Positions 1 to 5,965 are shown, numbered from the stretch's first letter. The stretch: DNA of 6,282 bases from Deltaproteobacteria bacterium (GCA_015233295.1 JADFYC010000220.1:1-6282), one strand, 5' to 3'. Numbers and translations: made by a program. Notes: generated by a model not told the origin, from the letters alone.

Positions 1-2367
1 TGCGGTCAAAAAGTCCCCTGGCCGTTATCCTGGACGCTGTTGGGGCTGGTGGCCGGCGCCGGGGTTTTGATCATCATCGCGGCTATCGGATGGACCGGGC
101 CGGCGGCGTCTTCCGGGGGCGTCCTTCTTTTCTTCCTCCTGGGCTTGTGGCTGGTCCAGTCCGCCCTGGAGCCATATCATCCGCCGAACGATATCTGGCA
201 CCGGCAGGACGCCGGACCAATTATTCTGACCGGGGTGGTGATTGACCAACCTGGTTTTTATCCGGACCATGTTGTCTATGTGATGGATGCGCAATGGGAG
301 CACCAACCGGGCCGGGATCTGCCCCGAACCGGCATCTTTCAACTGAGCATCGACAAAAGCGGCCCGGTGTTCAGATACGGCGACCGGGTCCGGATGCGGG
401 TGGATCTGCGGCCCGTGAGGAACTACAATAATCCCGGTTCATTCGACTATCGCTCACATATGTTGAGCAAAGAGGTCTCCCTGCTCGGCCATATTCCGGG
501 AAACCGGTTGGCTGTGGTCGTAGGCCGTGAACCGCCCAGTTTGATTATGGTCTGGGTCGAAGATTTCAGGCAAAGGGTTCGTGAATTCATTGATACCCAC
601 ATGCCGTTTCGGACCAGACCGGTGCTGCGGGGACTCTGGCTGGGGGAACAGAGTATCCTGCCCCAGGATGTCCAGTTGCTGTTCATCCGGACTGGATGCG
701 GGCACGTCATGGCCGTCTCCGGTTTTAACCTGGTGGTGGTGGCAGGAGCCTTCTATGTGATCTTTTATTTTTTTTTGTCCAGGTCGGAAAGGCTCTTCTT
801 CTTTCTTAGTCCCCACAAAACCGCCGTATTCATGGCCTTTGTTCCGGCCACAGCGTATGCCCTGGTTACCGGCATGGCGGTGGCAACCCTCCGGTCTCTG
901 GTAATGATGGCCGTCTTCCTGGTCGTCCTCGGCCTATCCCGGGTCAAGGATGTGATTAACGCCCTGATCCTGGGCGCCTTCCTTATGTTGTCGGCCTCCC
1001 CCCTGACCTTGTTCAATGTATCTTTTCAGCTTTCATCCGTGGCCGTACTGGGCCTGGTGATCATAATGGACCGCTGGCCCGCAGCCTTGTTCAACGAGGA
1101 AAAACGCTACCTGAACTGGTTGAACGGGGTGTGGTTGTTCTTTGCCGTCAGCCTGGCTTCCTGGTTGGTTACTTTGCCTATCTCGGCTCATCATTTTGCT
1201 GGGTTTTCCATCATGGCCGTGGTGGCCAACATCGTGGCCGTGCCGTTATTGGGCTACTTGGCCATCCCCCTGGGGCTGATGGTTATGGCCCTACTCCCCA
1301 TCTCCTCCTGGCTGGCGGAATTCGTTGGTCTGCTCGGGGCGGTGGCCACATCCTGGACCCTTGATTTCCTGGGCTGGCTGTCGTCATCCCCTTTGGCCAT
1401 GGTGGATGTGGCCCTTTCCTGGGCCGAGGCCGGCATATTCTATGTGGTCCTGTTTTCCGCTTGCTTCATTCAGAAACGAACCGCCAGAGTGATCCTGGTC
1501 GCGGGATTGTGCCTGACACTGGTTGACGTGGGTTATTGGTATTGGTACCGGCACTGGCGGTCCAGCCTGGTGGTCACTTTCTTGGATGTAGGCCAGGGAA
1601 CGTCCACGGTCGTGGAATTTCCCCGGGGTCCTACCATGGTGGTAGACGGCGGAGGCAACCAGACCATGCGATTTGATCCGGGCGAAAGGGTGCTGATGCC
1701 TTTCCTCCTGTCCAAGAAAATATATACTATTGATTACGCTGTACTGAGCCATCCCCATATCGACCATTTGGGCGGACTGGTGTCTCTGGTCAAGCGTTTC
1801 AAGGTGGGACAATTCTGGTCAACCGGCGTAACCGACGAGATTGAACCTTTTAAGGAGTTACGGAAGGCGCTGGCCGCCCGAGGTGTCCCGGATGTCTATC
1901 TTCAAGACCTGACCCAACCCCGTCATATGGGGGCGGTGGAGACACGCGTAGTTTATCCCCCGGCCGAGTTGATTATGGAGCAAGTCAGACCGAAATGGTT
2001 ACACCTGAACAATACTTCTTTGGTCTTGCGGCTGGTCTTCGACCAGGTGTCATTTTTGATTCCGGGCGACATTGAAAAAGAAGCCGAGACCGTTTTGGGC
2101 GCCTCGGATCAAGATATCTCGGCTACGGTTCTGCTTGCTCCGCACCATGGCAGCAAGACTTCCAGCACGCCTGAATTTATCCACCGGGTCGGGCCGATGT
2201 ACGTTGTTTTTCCTGTAGGTTACAGGAATCAGTTCCACCTGCCCCACCCAACGGTGGTGACCCGGTACCAGACCGCCGGCGCCAGGGTCTACCGGACTGA
2301 TCGCGACGGGGCAGTCATGGCAGAGACCGACGGCCGCCGCCTGAATCTCACGGCTTATGCCGAGTAA
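1..2367 (+). CDS. comEC: ComEC/Rec2 family DNA-uptake channel protein, 5'-truncated by the window edge
   Basis: This is the inner-membrane channel that passes single-stranded DNA into the cytoplasm during natural transformation. The frame is open from base 1, giving 788 visible residues, and a TTG at 40 is only an internal option. ComEC proteins are about 750-850 residues, so probably only the first few dozen are missing. Domains in order (visible numbering): two N-terminal hydrophobic segments (about 14-56), a soluble DUF4131/OB-like part (about 70-165), and the Competence domain with many membrane helices (about 200-510), including WLGEQ (213-217) and HVMAVSGFN (235-243), the equivalent of the family's HLLAISGLH. 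A C-terminal metallo-beta-lactamase-like domain follows, with LDVGQG (528-533), D549, HPHIDH (584-589), PGDIE (688-692), PHHGS (714-718) and YRTDRDG (764-770). All metal-site motifs are intact, so a nuclease-type role is possible, but this is inferred from the family. The next gene is convergent. No other competence gene is visible, so transformability of the host is unproven. Confidence 0.95.
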   Translation, partial: CGQKVPWPLSWTLLGLVAGAGVLIIIAAIGWTGPAASSGGVLLFFLLGLWLVQSALEPYHPPNDIWHRQDAGPIILTGVVIDQPGFYPDHVVYVMDAQWEHQPGRDLPRTGIFQLSIDKSGPVFRYGDRVRMRVDLRPVRNYNNPGSFDYRSHMLSKEVSLLGHIPGNRLAVVVGREPPSLIMVWVEDFRQRVREFIDTHMPFRTRPVLRGLWLGEQSILPQDVQLLFIRTGCGHVMAVSGFNLVVVAGAFYVIFYFFLSRSERLFFFLSPHKTAVFMAFVPATAYALVTGMAVATLRSLVMMAVFLVVLGLSRVKDVINALILGAFLMLSASPLTLFNVSFQLSSVAVLGLVIIMDRWPAALFNEEKRYLNWLNGVWLFFAVSLASWLVTLPISAHHFAGFSIMAVVANIVAVPLLGYLAIPLGLMVMALLPISSWLAEFVGLLGAVATSWTLDFLGWLSSSPLAMVDVALSWAEAGIFYVVLFSACFIQKRTARVILVAGLCLTLVDVGYWYWYRHWRSSLVVTFLDVGQGTSTVVEFPRGPTMVVDGGGNQTMRFDPGERVLMPFLLSKKIYTIDYAVLSHPHIDHLGGLVSLVKRFKVGQFWSTGVTDEIEPFKELRKALAARGVPDVYLQDLTQPRHMGAVETRVVYPPAELIMEQVRPKWLHLNNTSLVLRLVFDQVSFLIPGDIEKEAETVLGASDQDISATVLLAPHHGSKTSSTPEFIHRVGPMYVVFPVGYRNQFHLPHPTVVTRYQTAGARVYRTDRDGAVMAETDGRRLNLTAYAE

Positions 2368-2403
2368 TGCAAATTTTTAGGTAGTTGCCTGACGGAGAGG
2401 GTA

Positions 2404-2628
2404 TCATTTCTCACCCCCGGATTCATGCGTGGGGATGAGAAACGTACCACTGGAAAGGTGGCCGATCTTGTGGGCATCACCCTGGATGTTGGAGACAGAA
2501 CCGGCTAACACCTGTTGACATGGCGGACGAAAGAGGACGCACAACATCAATGCGAAGTTGACGAGCGAGCCAACGAAGATCCAGCGGGGAGGATAACTCG
2601 CGGCGTCCTCTGCCTGGTTAGGCATCAA
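2404..2628 (-). CDS. Doubtful small ORF (74 aa) with one hydrophobic segment
   Basis: The frame starts at a TTG or the adjacent ATG (2623-2625) and ends in TGA, downstream of HU on the same strand. I do not recognise the product. It has one strongly hydrophobic stretch, beginning WIFVGSLVNFALML, that could span a membrane, then a polar tail ending THESGGEK. By rough count, GC is highest at the third codon position and lowest at the second, as in genes of this base composition. Against it: no Shine-Dalgarno sequence precedes either start, the end coincides with the 2407-2442 inverted repeat, and an opposing frame is also open. It may be an accidental reading of a structured element. Confidence 0.15.
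   Translation of the reverse strand: MMPNQAEDAASYPPRWIFVGSLVNFALMLCVLFRPPCQQVLAGSVSNIQGDAHKIGHLSSGTFLIPTHESGGEK
2407..2442. repeat. Imperfect inverted repeat / hairpin 39 bp after comEC
   Basis: The arms 2407-2418 and 2431-2442 pair over 12 bp with a single C/A mismatch (2414 with 2435), around a 12-base loop. The position 39 bases past the comEC stop suits transcript-end protection or termination. There is no T-run after it on either strand, so it is not a standard intrinsic terminator. It could also bound the structured region to its right. Confidence 0.5.
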
Positions 2629-2734
2629 AGATATCTAAGTAACCACCTGACGCACCGGAAAAACCTGTGTTTTCAAGTCTCTCTCGGGGGCCAAAAAGAA
2701 GCAGCTCTAAAGAAGAAATGGACAGCTATGGTGT

Positions 2735-3007
2735 TTATTGTACCCGTTCTTTAAGCGTTTTTCCGGGAGTGAATTTGACGGCCTTAGAAGCCGGGATCTG
2801 GATCTTCTCGCCGGTCTTAGGATTCCTTCCCTCGCGGGCGGCTCGTTCCACTACCTTAAAGCTGCCAAAACCGGTGAGAGATACAGCGTCTCCTTCGCTC
2901 AAGGCGGACAGGATTCCCTCAATCATGGCGTTTACTGCTTCCCCAGCAGCTTTTTTAGTGATATCAGCCTTTTCCGAAATAATGCTGACCAAGTCTTCCT
3001 TTTTCAT
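2735..3007 (-). CDS. hup: HU-family nucleoid DNA-binding protein
   Basis: This is a 90-residue histone-like protein, the standard HU length. As a homodimer or heterodimer it bends and compacts DNA and assists replication, recombination and transcription. The N-terminal helices (about 1-40) form the dimer body. GFGSF (46-50) begins the sheet, RNPKTGE (61-67) is the tip of the beta-arm with intercalating proline P63, and FTPGK (79-83) precedes the last helix. All are canonical, and HU is more likely than IHF because the arm and C-terminus follow the HU pattern. The ATG is firm: AAGGAG lies at 3015-3020, seven bases upstream. The gene is monocistronic in this window, convergent with comEC and divergent from the peptidase. 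The symbol is given at family level; which HU paralogue this is cannot be told. Confidence 0.96.
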   Translation of the reverse strand: MKKEDLVSIISEKADITKKAAGEAVNAMIEGILSALSEGDAVSLTGFGSFKVVERAAREGRNPKTGEKIQIPASKAVKFTPGKTLKERVQ

Positions 3008-3192
3008 ACTCTTTCTCCTTTAAATGTTAAGTTCAGTTATCACGGACTGACAATTCTTTAAGCGCAGTCTCCCGCCCCTGCCTCCCTGTCCGGATTCGCT
3101 TTTCCCCCAACGATTTTCCGTCCGGGCAGAGATTATTCTTGATCGCCTTTGGCTGCCGCGTCCTTGGTCCAGGCGTTCCCAGCCAACTGGAA

Positions 3193-3408
3193 CTATAGTC
3201 GCCTGTTTTCTGTCGCCTGTTTTCTGTCTTGGATCGGCCGGCAGCGGCATTTTTCAATGCCGGCATAACGAATATAAGAAATATTCCTTCCTCCAGGCAC
3301 GGTATCCGGGAAAGGTTTTATCAGCTTTTGTTCCAAAAGCATCCTGGTATCACCGATGAAGTAGCCCCGCTCCCCACAAAACATATTATTTTTAGGGGAT
3401 AATACCAC
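3193..3408 (-). CDS. Doubtful small ORF (63-71 aa) inside the HU leader
   Basis: The frame starts at GTG 3408 (71 aa) or ATG 3384 (63 aa) and stops at TAG 3193-3195, about 185 bases before HU on the same strand. I do not recognise it, but the stretch GYFIGDTRMLLEQ and the following GIEKCRCRP read like protein. Neither start has a Shine-Dalgarno sequence. If the promoter at 3418-3446 is real, the GTG would sit almost at the transcript end, so translation would be nearly leaderless. The last dozen or so codons are built from the 14-bp tandem repeat, which argues against a conserved C-terminus. It could be an upstream regulatory ORF or chance. Confidence 0.25.
   Translation of the reverse strand: MVLSPKNNMFCGERGYFIGDTRMLLEQKLIKPFPDTVPGGRNISYIRYAGIEKCRCRPIQDRKQATENRRL
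3198..3228. repeat. 14-bp tandem repeat, about 2.2 copies
   Basis: The unit GTCGCCTGTTTTCT occupies 3198-3211 and is repeated exactly at 3212-3225, followed by the first three bases of a third copy. It lies in the HU leader and overlaps the end of the doubtful small ORF. Identical copies suggest recent slippage. Confidence 0.8.
3245..3262 (-). other. Perfect 7-bp hairpin with GAAA tetraloop in the HU leader
   Basis: Read on the HU-coding strand, the arms CGGCATT and AATGCCG pair perfectly around GAAA, a stable GNRA-type loop. No U-run follows, so it is not an intrinsic terminator. It lies about 240 bases before the HU start codon and would be in the 5' untranslated RNA if the upstream promoter is used. 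An alternative pairing between the GCCGGC motifs at 3237-3242 and 3259-3264 is also possible. Confidence 0.5.
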
Positions 3409-3417
3409 GGTCGGCTG

Positions 3418-3446
3418 AAACTAACCTAGAATCTTTTGTTTGTCAA
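3418..3446 (-). promoter_or_regulatory. Candidate sigma-70 promoter for the HU gene
   Basis: On the minus strand a perfect -35 box TTGACA (3441-3446) is followed 17 bases later by TAGTTT (3418-3423), a weak -10 box. Spacing is ideal and the site lies at the edge of the AT-rich tract. It would give a leader of roughly 400 nt to the HU start. A second promoter nearer the gene cannot be excluded. Confidence 0.45.
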
Positions 3447-3515
3447 GAGGTTCTGAGCAGCTCAAAGGACTAAAAATTTTATCCCAAAGATTAGCGGAGG
3501 GGAGCGTTTTCGTCG

Positions 3516-3540
3516 ATTCCAGATTATGGAATAAATTTAT
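3516..3540. repeat. Two overlapping AT-rich palindromes upstream of the HU promoter
   Basis: ATTCCA (3516-3521) and TGGAAT (3527-3532) form an interrupted palindrome with a 5-base spacer. It overlaps the perfect palindrome ATAAATTTAT (3531-3540). They lie about 70 bp upstream of the HU -35 box and about 125 bp upstream of the candidate pepF -10. Such symmetry fits a dimeric regulator site, but no named operator is recognised. Confidence 0.35.
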
Positions 3541-3662
3541 TGATATTATAACTTGTTGTCAAATATGAAGGTTCAATCTTGTAATAATCAAAGAATAGTT
3601 CACCAAATTTGGTTTTTTTGACGTTTAGAAAAGCGATTTTGAGCTACCTTATCTGGGAAAAC

Positions 3663-3671
3663 TGTTATACT
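3663..3671 (+). promoter_or_regulatory. Candidate extended -10 promoter for pepF
   Basis: TGTTATACT contains a TATACT box (5 of 6 consensus bases) preceded by the TGn extension, at the right edge of the AT-rich tract. No good -35 box lies at 16-18 bp, although TTGAGC sits 21 bp upstream at 3639-3644. Extended -10 promoters can work without a -35. Transcription would begin near 3678, leaving a leader of about 245 nt. Confidence 0.35.
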
Positions 3672-3724
3672 GCGTCTCCGGGTTGGGTTGCGGGTTGCGA
3701 GGTCGAGACAACCAGACAATTATT

Positions 3725-3738
3725 ATATCTCGAGATAT
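3725..3738. promoter_or_regulatory. 14-bp perfect palindrome, possible operator
   Basis: ATATCTCGAGATAT is a perfect dyad centred between 3731 and 3732, roughly 50-60 bases after the predicted pepF transcription start. The length and symmetry suit a dimeric repressor acting as a roadblock. I cannot match it to a known regulator's consensus. Confidence 0.35.
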
Positions 3739-3840
3739 CCGAATCGTACCTTTTCAAGATGACCTGGCAGATGGTAGTCTTCAACAAGTGTCCGATAACA
3801 GGCAACCAGCAACAATGGCCCAGAAACTCCATTTAAGACC

Positions 3841-3854
3841 GTATCAAGTATCAA
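3841..3854. repeat. 7-bp direct tandem repeat
   Basis: GTATCAA is present twice without a gap (3841-3847 and 3848-3854), about 70 bases before the pepF start. It is short enough to be chance. Confidence 0.4.
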
Positions 3855-3913
3855 TGGAAGGACGCAACGCTTAACCCGCAACACGTTATGATTGACTGTC
3901 GGAAACACTTCAC

Positions 3914-3919
3914 AGGAGA
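3914..3919 (+). promoter_or_regulatory. Ribosome binding site that fixes the pepF start
   Basis: AGGAGA ends five bases before ATG 3924. The in-frame ATG at 3888, 12 codons earlier, has no such site and would place this sequence inside the reading frame. Confidence 0.75.
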
Positions 3920-3923
3920 ATCG

Positions 3924-5735
3924 ATGAAAGAGCAATATCTCAGCGCCGAAATTGAGAGCGCCTCCGGGTTGGCGGCGCCTGCCTGGGACCTGACCGATCT
4001 TTACCCGGGACCCGACGACCCCGGCATATTAGAGGGGTTAGTCACAGCCCAGCGGATGGCCGAGGAGTTCGCCGCCGCATATCGGGGCAAGATCAATCAA
4101 CAGGATTCAGATGCAGCCGTTTTGCTGGAAGCTTTGAGACAATATGAGGCGATTCATGAGACGGGACTTCGACCCCTTTTCTTTGCCTCGCTGGATCAGG
4201 CCGGCGACACCCAGGATGAAAAGCGAACCGGGTTACTACAAAAAGTTCGGGAGAAATGGCACGATGTGTCCCAACAACTAGTCTTTTTTCCTTTGGAAAT
4301 CATGTCCCTCCCGGCGGATACCCTCAAGTTCCTGACCTATCATCCGGAACTCCAGGCTTACCGCCATTTCCTCCAGACTCTGCTGGCTCAGAAACCCCAT
4401 CACCTCACCGAGGCGGAAGAAAAGATCATCAACACCAAGGATCTTTCCGGCCGGACGGCTTTCACCTCGCTGTTCACCGAGCTGATGGGCTCTTTGACCT
4501 TCCCCCTGGAAGTGGATGGCCAAATCAAGGACTTAACCTCGGCCGAAGTGCTGGCTTTGCTATATTCGCCGGACGGCTCCCTGCGGGAACGGGCTTACCG
4601 GACCTTTATGGACGGGGTGGCCCGGCATAGCCTGGTGTTCAAGAATATCATCAACGCCCTGCTGTTGGATCACGGTCTGGACGGCAAGCAGCGCGGCTAT
4701 AGGACTCCATTGAGTAAGTCGGCGCTGGACAACGAATTGGATGAAGCCGTCATTGACACAATGATGGCCGTGACCGAGCAACATTATCCGCTGGCGCAGA
4801 GGTATTACCGACTCAAGGCCGGACTGCTGGGCCTGCCTAAGCTTAAGAACACGGACCTGTATGCCCCCCTGGAGACGCCCGGCGAGCCCATAAGTTTTGA
4901 TCGAGCCAGGGAACTGGTGCTGGAGGCCATGAACGGATTTCATCCTGTGTTTCATCAGTCCGCCCGGAAATTTTTCGACCGCAACTGGATTGACGCCGGC
5001 GTGCGCAAAGGAAAACGGCAGGGAGCCTTTTGTAGCTGCTATTTTCCGGGGCATCATCCTTACATTCTGATGAATTATACTGGGAACCTGCGCGATGTCA
5101 TGACCCTGGCCCATGAACTGGGGCACGGGATCCACGACCTGCTGGCCGCGGGGCAGACTTTCCTGAATTTCAGCCCGCCTCTGGTCCTGGCTGAAACGGC
5201 TTCCATCCTGAATGAACTGGCCCTGACCCGGAGTTTGTTGGCCAAGCCGGAATTCATCGGTCAGATCAAGGGCCTTCTGGCGGCCAAGATTGAAGACATC
5301 ACGGCCACTGTTTTTCGGCAGAACGTCCTGACCCGATTCGAGCAGGCTATCCACGGGTTGCGTCAAGATCATCTCCTCGGGACTGACGAGATCTGTGACG
5401 CCTGGTGGCAGGAAAACGCCAAACTTTATGGCTCCGAGGTGGAGATGATTCCCTCTTATCGGTGGGGCTGGACCTATATCCCGCACTTCATCCATTATCA
5501 CTTTTACTGCTATAGCTACGTCTTCGGGCAACTAACCTCCCTGGCTTTGTATCAGGCCTTGTTGGATCAGGGTCCGGATTTTATCGATAAGATAATCCAT
5601 CTCCTCAGCCTGGGCGGTTCCAGCGCTCCGCGGCAGATCCTCTCTGCTCTGGGGTGGGACCCCGCCGACCCGGCGTTTTGGACTCAGGGATTTACTTTTT
5701 TGGAGAATCTAATAGATGAATTAGAGCGCCGTTAA
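3924..5735 (+). CDS. pepF: M3-family oligoendopeptidase (pepF/M3 type zinc metallopeptidase)
   Basis: This is a cytoplasmic zinc endopeptidase that trims short and medium oligopeptides in protein turnover. The chosen ATG gives 603 residues, close to the usual length of about 600 for the pepF/M3 subfamily. The N-terminus carries the hallmark WDLTDLYP (21-28), followed by the helical cap domain. The catalytic domain holds HELGH (397-401), with zinc ligands H397 and H401 and catalytic E398, and a third ligand E424 in LAETAS. A downstream PHF...HFYCYSY stretch (520-532) is the family's Tyr/His-rich substrate-binding segment. There is no signal peptide or membrane segment. The gene stands alone, divergent from HU and convergent with the glycerol dehydrogenase. 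A thimet-type M3A oligopeptidase is less likely given the N-terminal motif and size. The exact substrates cannot be told from sequence. Confidence 0.94.
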   Translation: MKEQYLSAEIESASGLAAPAWDLTDLYPGPDDPGILEGLVTAQRMAEEFAAAYRGKINQQDSDAAVLLEALRQYEAIHETGLRPLFFASLDQAGDTQDEKRTGLLQKVREKWHDVSQQLVFFPLEIMSLPADTLKFLTYHPELQAYRHFLQTLLAQKPHHLTEAEEKIINTKDLSGRTAFTSLFTELMGSLTFPLEVDGQIKDLTSAEVLALLYSPDGSLRERAYRTFMDGVARHSLVFKNIINALLLDHGLDGKQRGYRTPLSKSALDNELDEAVIDTMMAVTEQHYPLAQRYYRLKAGLLGLPKLKNTDLYAPLETPGEPISFDRARELVLEAMNGFHPVFHQSARKFFDRNWIDAGVRKGKRQGAFCSCYFPGHHPYILMNYTGNLRDVMTLAHELGHGIHDLLAAGQTFLNFSPPLVLAETASILNELALTRSLLAKPEFIGQIKGLLAAKIEDITATVFRQNVLTRFEQAIHGLRQDHLLGTDEICDAWWQENAKLYGSEVEMIPSYRWGWTYIPHFIHYHFYCYSYVFGQLTSLALYQALLDQGPDFIDKIIHLLSLGGSSAPRQILSALGWDPADPAFWTQGFTFLENLIDELERR

Positions 5736-5770
5736 CCGCGGTTGGGTGGCCAAACAGAAGAGCGGGCGGA

Positions 5771-5823
5771 CTAGGCCCTCACGGCAGAGCAGGTCGTGAG
5801 GGTCTGGGGGCCGGATTGGCCCC
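5771..5823. terminator. Two adjacent GC-rich hairpins between convergent pepF and gldA
   Basis: Stem one pairs 5771-5785 with 5793-5807 over 15 positions, 11 Watson-Crick and 4 G-U on the plus-strand RNA, including the perfect core CCCTCACG/CGTGAGGG and a 7-base loop. Stem two pairs GGGGCC (5807-5812) with GGCCCC (5818-5823) around a 5-base loop; the two share base 5807. They start 35 bases after the pepF stop. No T-run follows on either strand, so termination is inferred from position only. They may instead stabilise transcript ends or form a structured RNA. Confidence 0.4.
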
Positions 5824-5965
5824 GCCGGAGAAAGGGACTCTGAACGCCGATTAATTTATTCAACGATTAACCGGACCGTAGTGAAGTAGTTTGTCAAAAC
5901 ATCCGAAGCCGATGTGTACTCCGCTATCAAGGCCAAGTAATTACAGAGTGCTTTAGCCAATACAT

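Larger units (their letters stand above)
2368..2734. other. Unassigned, structured intergenic region between comEC and the HU gene
   Basis: This 367-base gap separates two convergent genes and is longer than a terminator region needs. It holds several complementary pairs: 2407-2418 with 2431-2442 (one mismatch), AGGTGG 2456-2461 with CCACCT 2643-2648, GATGTTG 2485-2491 with CAACATC 2542-2548, AGAGGACGC 2532-2540 with GCGTCCTCT 2603-2611, and a TGCCT/AGGCA hairpin at 2611-2624. The minus strand has an open frame at 2404-2628, and the plus strand one at 2515-2754 that runs into the HU gene. Neither matches a family I know. A structured RNA, a degraded repeat or intron-like element, and a small gene all remain possible. 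Stems of 6-7 bp arise often by chance, so only the 9-bp and 12-bp pairs carry weight. Confidence 0.3.
3687..3882. repeat. Widely spaced 10-bp perfect inverted repeat in the pepF leader
   Basis: GTTGCGGGTT (3687-3696) and its exact complement AACCCGCAAC (3873-3882) flank 176 bases. The left arm sits in a short GGGTTGC-type repetitive patch (about 3680-3698). In RNA the arms could close a large loop ending about 40 bases before the pepF start codon. No transposase or flanking target duplication is seen between or outside the arms. Confidence 0.45.
3008..3923. other. Long divergent intergenic region between HU and pepF
   Basis: This 916-base stretch has no convincing protein gene. Its HU-proximal part (3008-3240) is GC-rich and otherwise featureless apart from the HU ribosome site and a short tandem repeat. 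About 3440-3670 is markedly AT-rich with small palindromes and is the likely promoter core for both neighbours. About 3680-3923 is the untranslated leader of pepF with short repeats. The individual elements are listed separately. Confidence 0.7.

Noticed and set aside
2491..2510. GACAGAACCGGCTAAC resembles the 3' tail of bacterial RNase P RNA.
   Set aside because: The conserved 5' part of RNase P RNA should lie some 300 bases upstream, but that is comEC coding sequence. The match is chance.
2404..2660. Group II intron remnant.
   Set aside because: No recognisable domain V hairpin, no GTGCG-type 5' end on the plus strand and no reverse transcriptase fragment. It is kept only as one open possibility for the structured region.
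2515..2754. Plus-strand 79-residue ORF overlapping the end of HU.
   Set aside because: No ribosome binding site, no recognisable motif, and it runs antisense into a firm HU gene.
3020..3266. Two overlapping minus-strand ORFs of 76-77 residues directly before HU.
   Set aside because: Arg/Gly/Ser-rich low-complexity translations without start signals, typical of GC-rich non-coding DNA; one would overlap the HU ribosome site.
3683..3874. Small plus-strand ORF in the pepF leader (63 residues).
   Set aside because: TTG start inside the GGGTTGC patch, no ribosome site, and the frame crosses the palindrome and repeats without recognisable protein features.
3687..3882. Miniature transposable element bounded by the 10-bp inverted repeat.
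   Set aside because: The arms are internal to a heptamer-like patch on one side only, no target-site duplication flanks them, and the interior has no transposon features.
4560..5531. 323-residue minus-strand ORF.
   Set aside because: Antisense shadow of the pepF coding sequence, whose frame carries clear catalytic motifs.
5888..5893. Minus-strand TTGACA (TGTCAA on the plus strand) after gldA as a promoter.
   Set aside because: No acceptable -10 box at 16-18 bp and no gene in that direction before the pepF 3' end.
5850..5940. Possible gene relic: a plus-strand frame reading KTSEADVYSAIKAK before a TAA, with a TAG 14 codons upstream of it.
   Set aside because: Too short to distinguish from chance, and it matches no family I can name.
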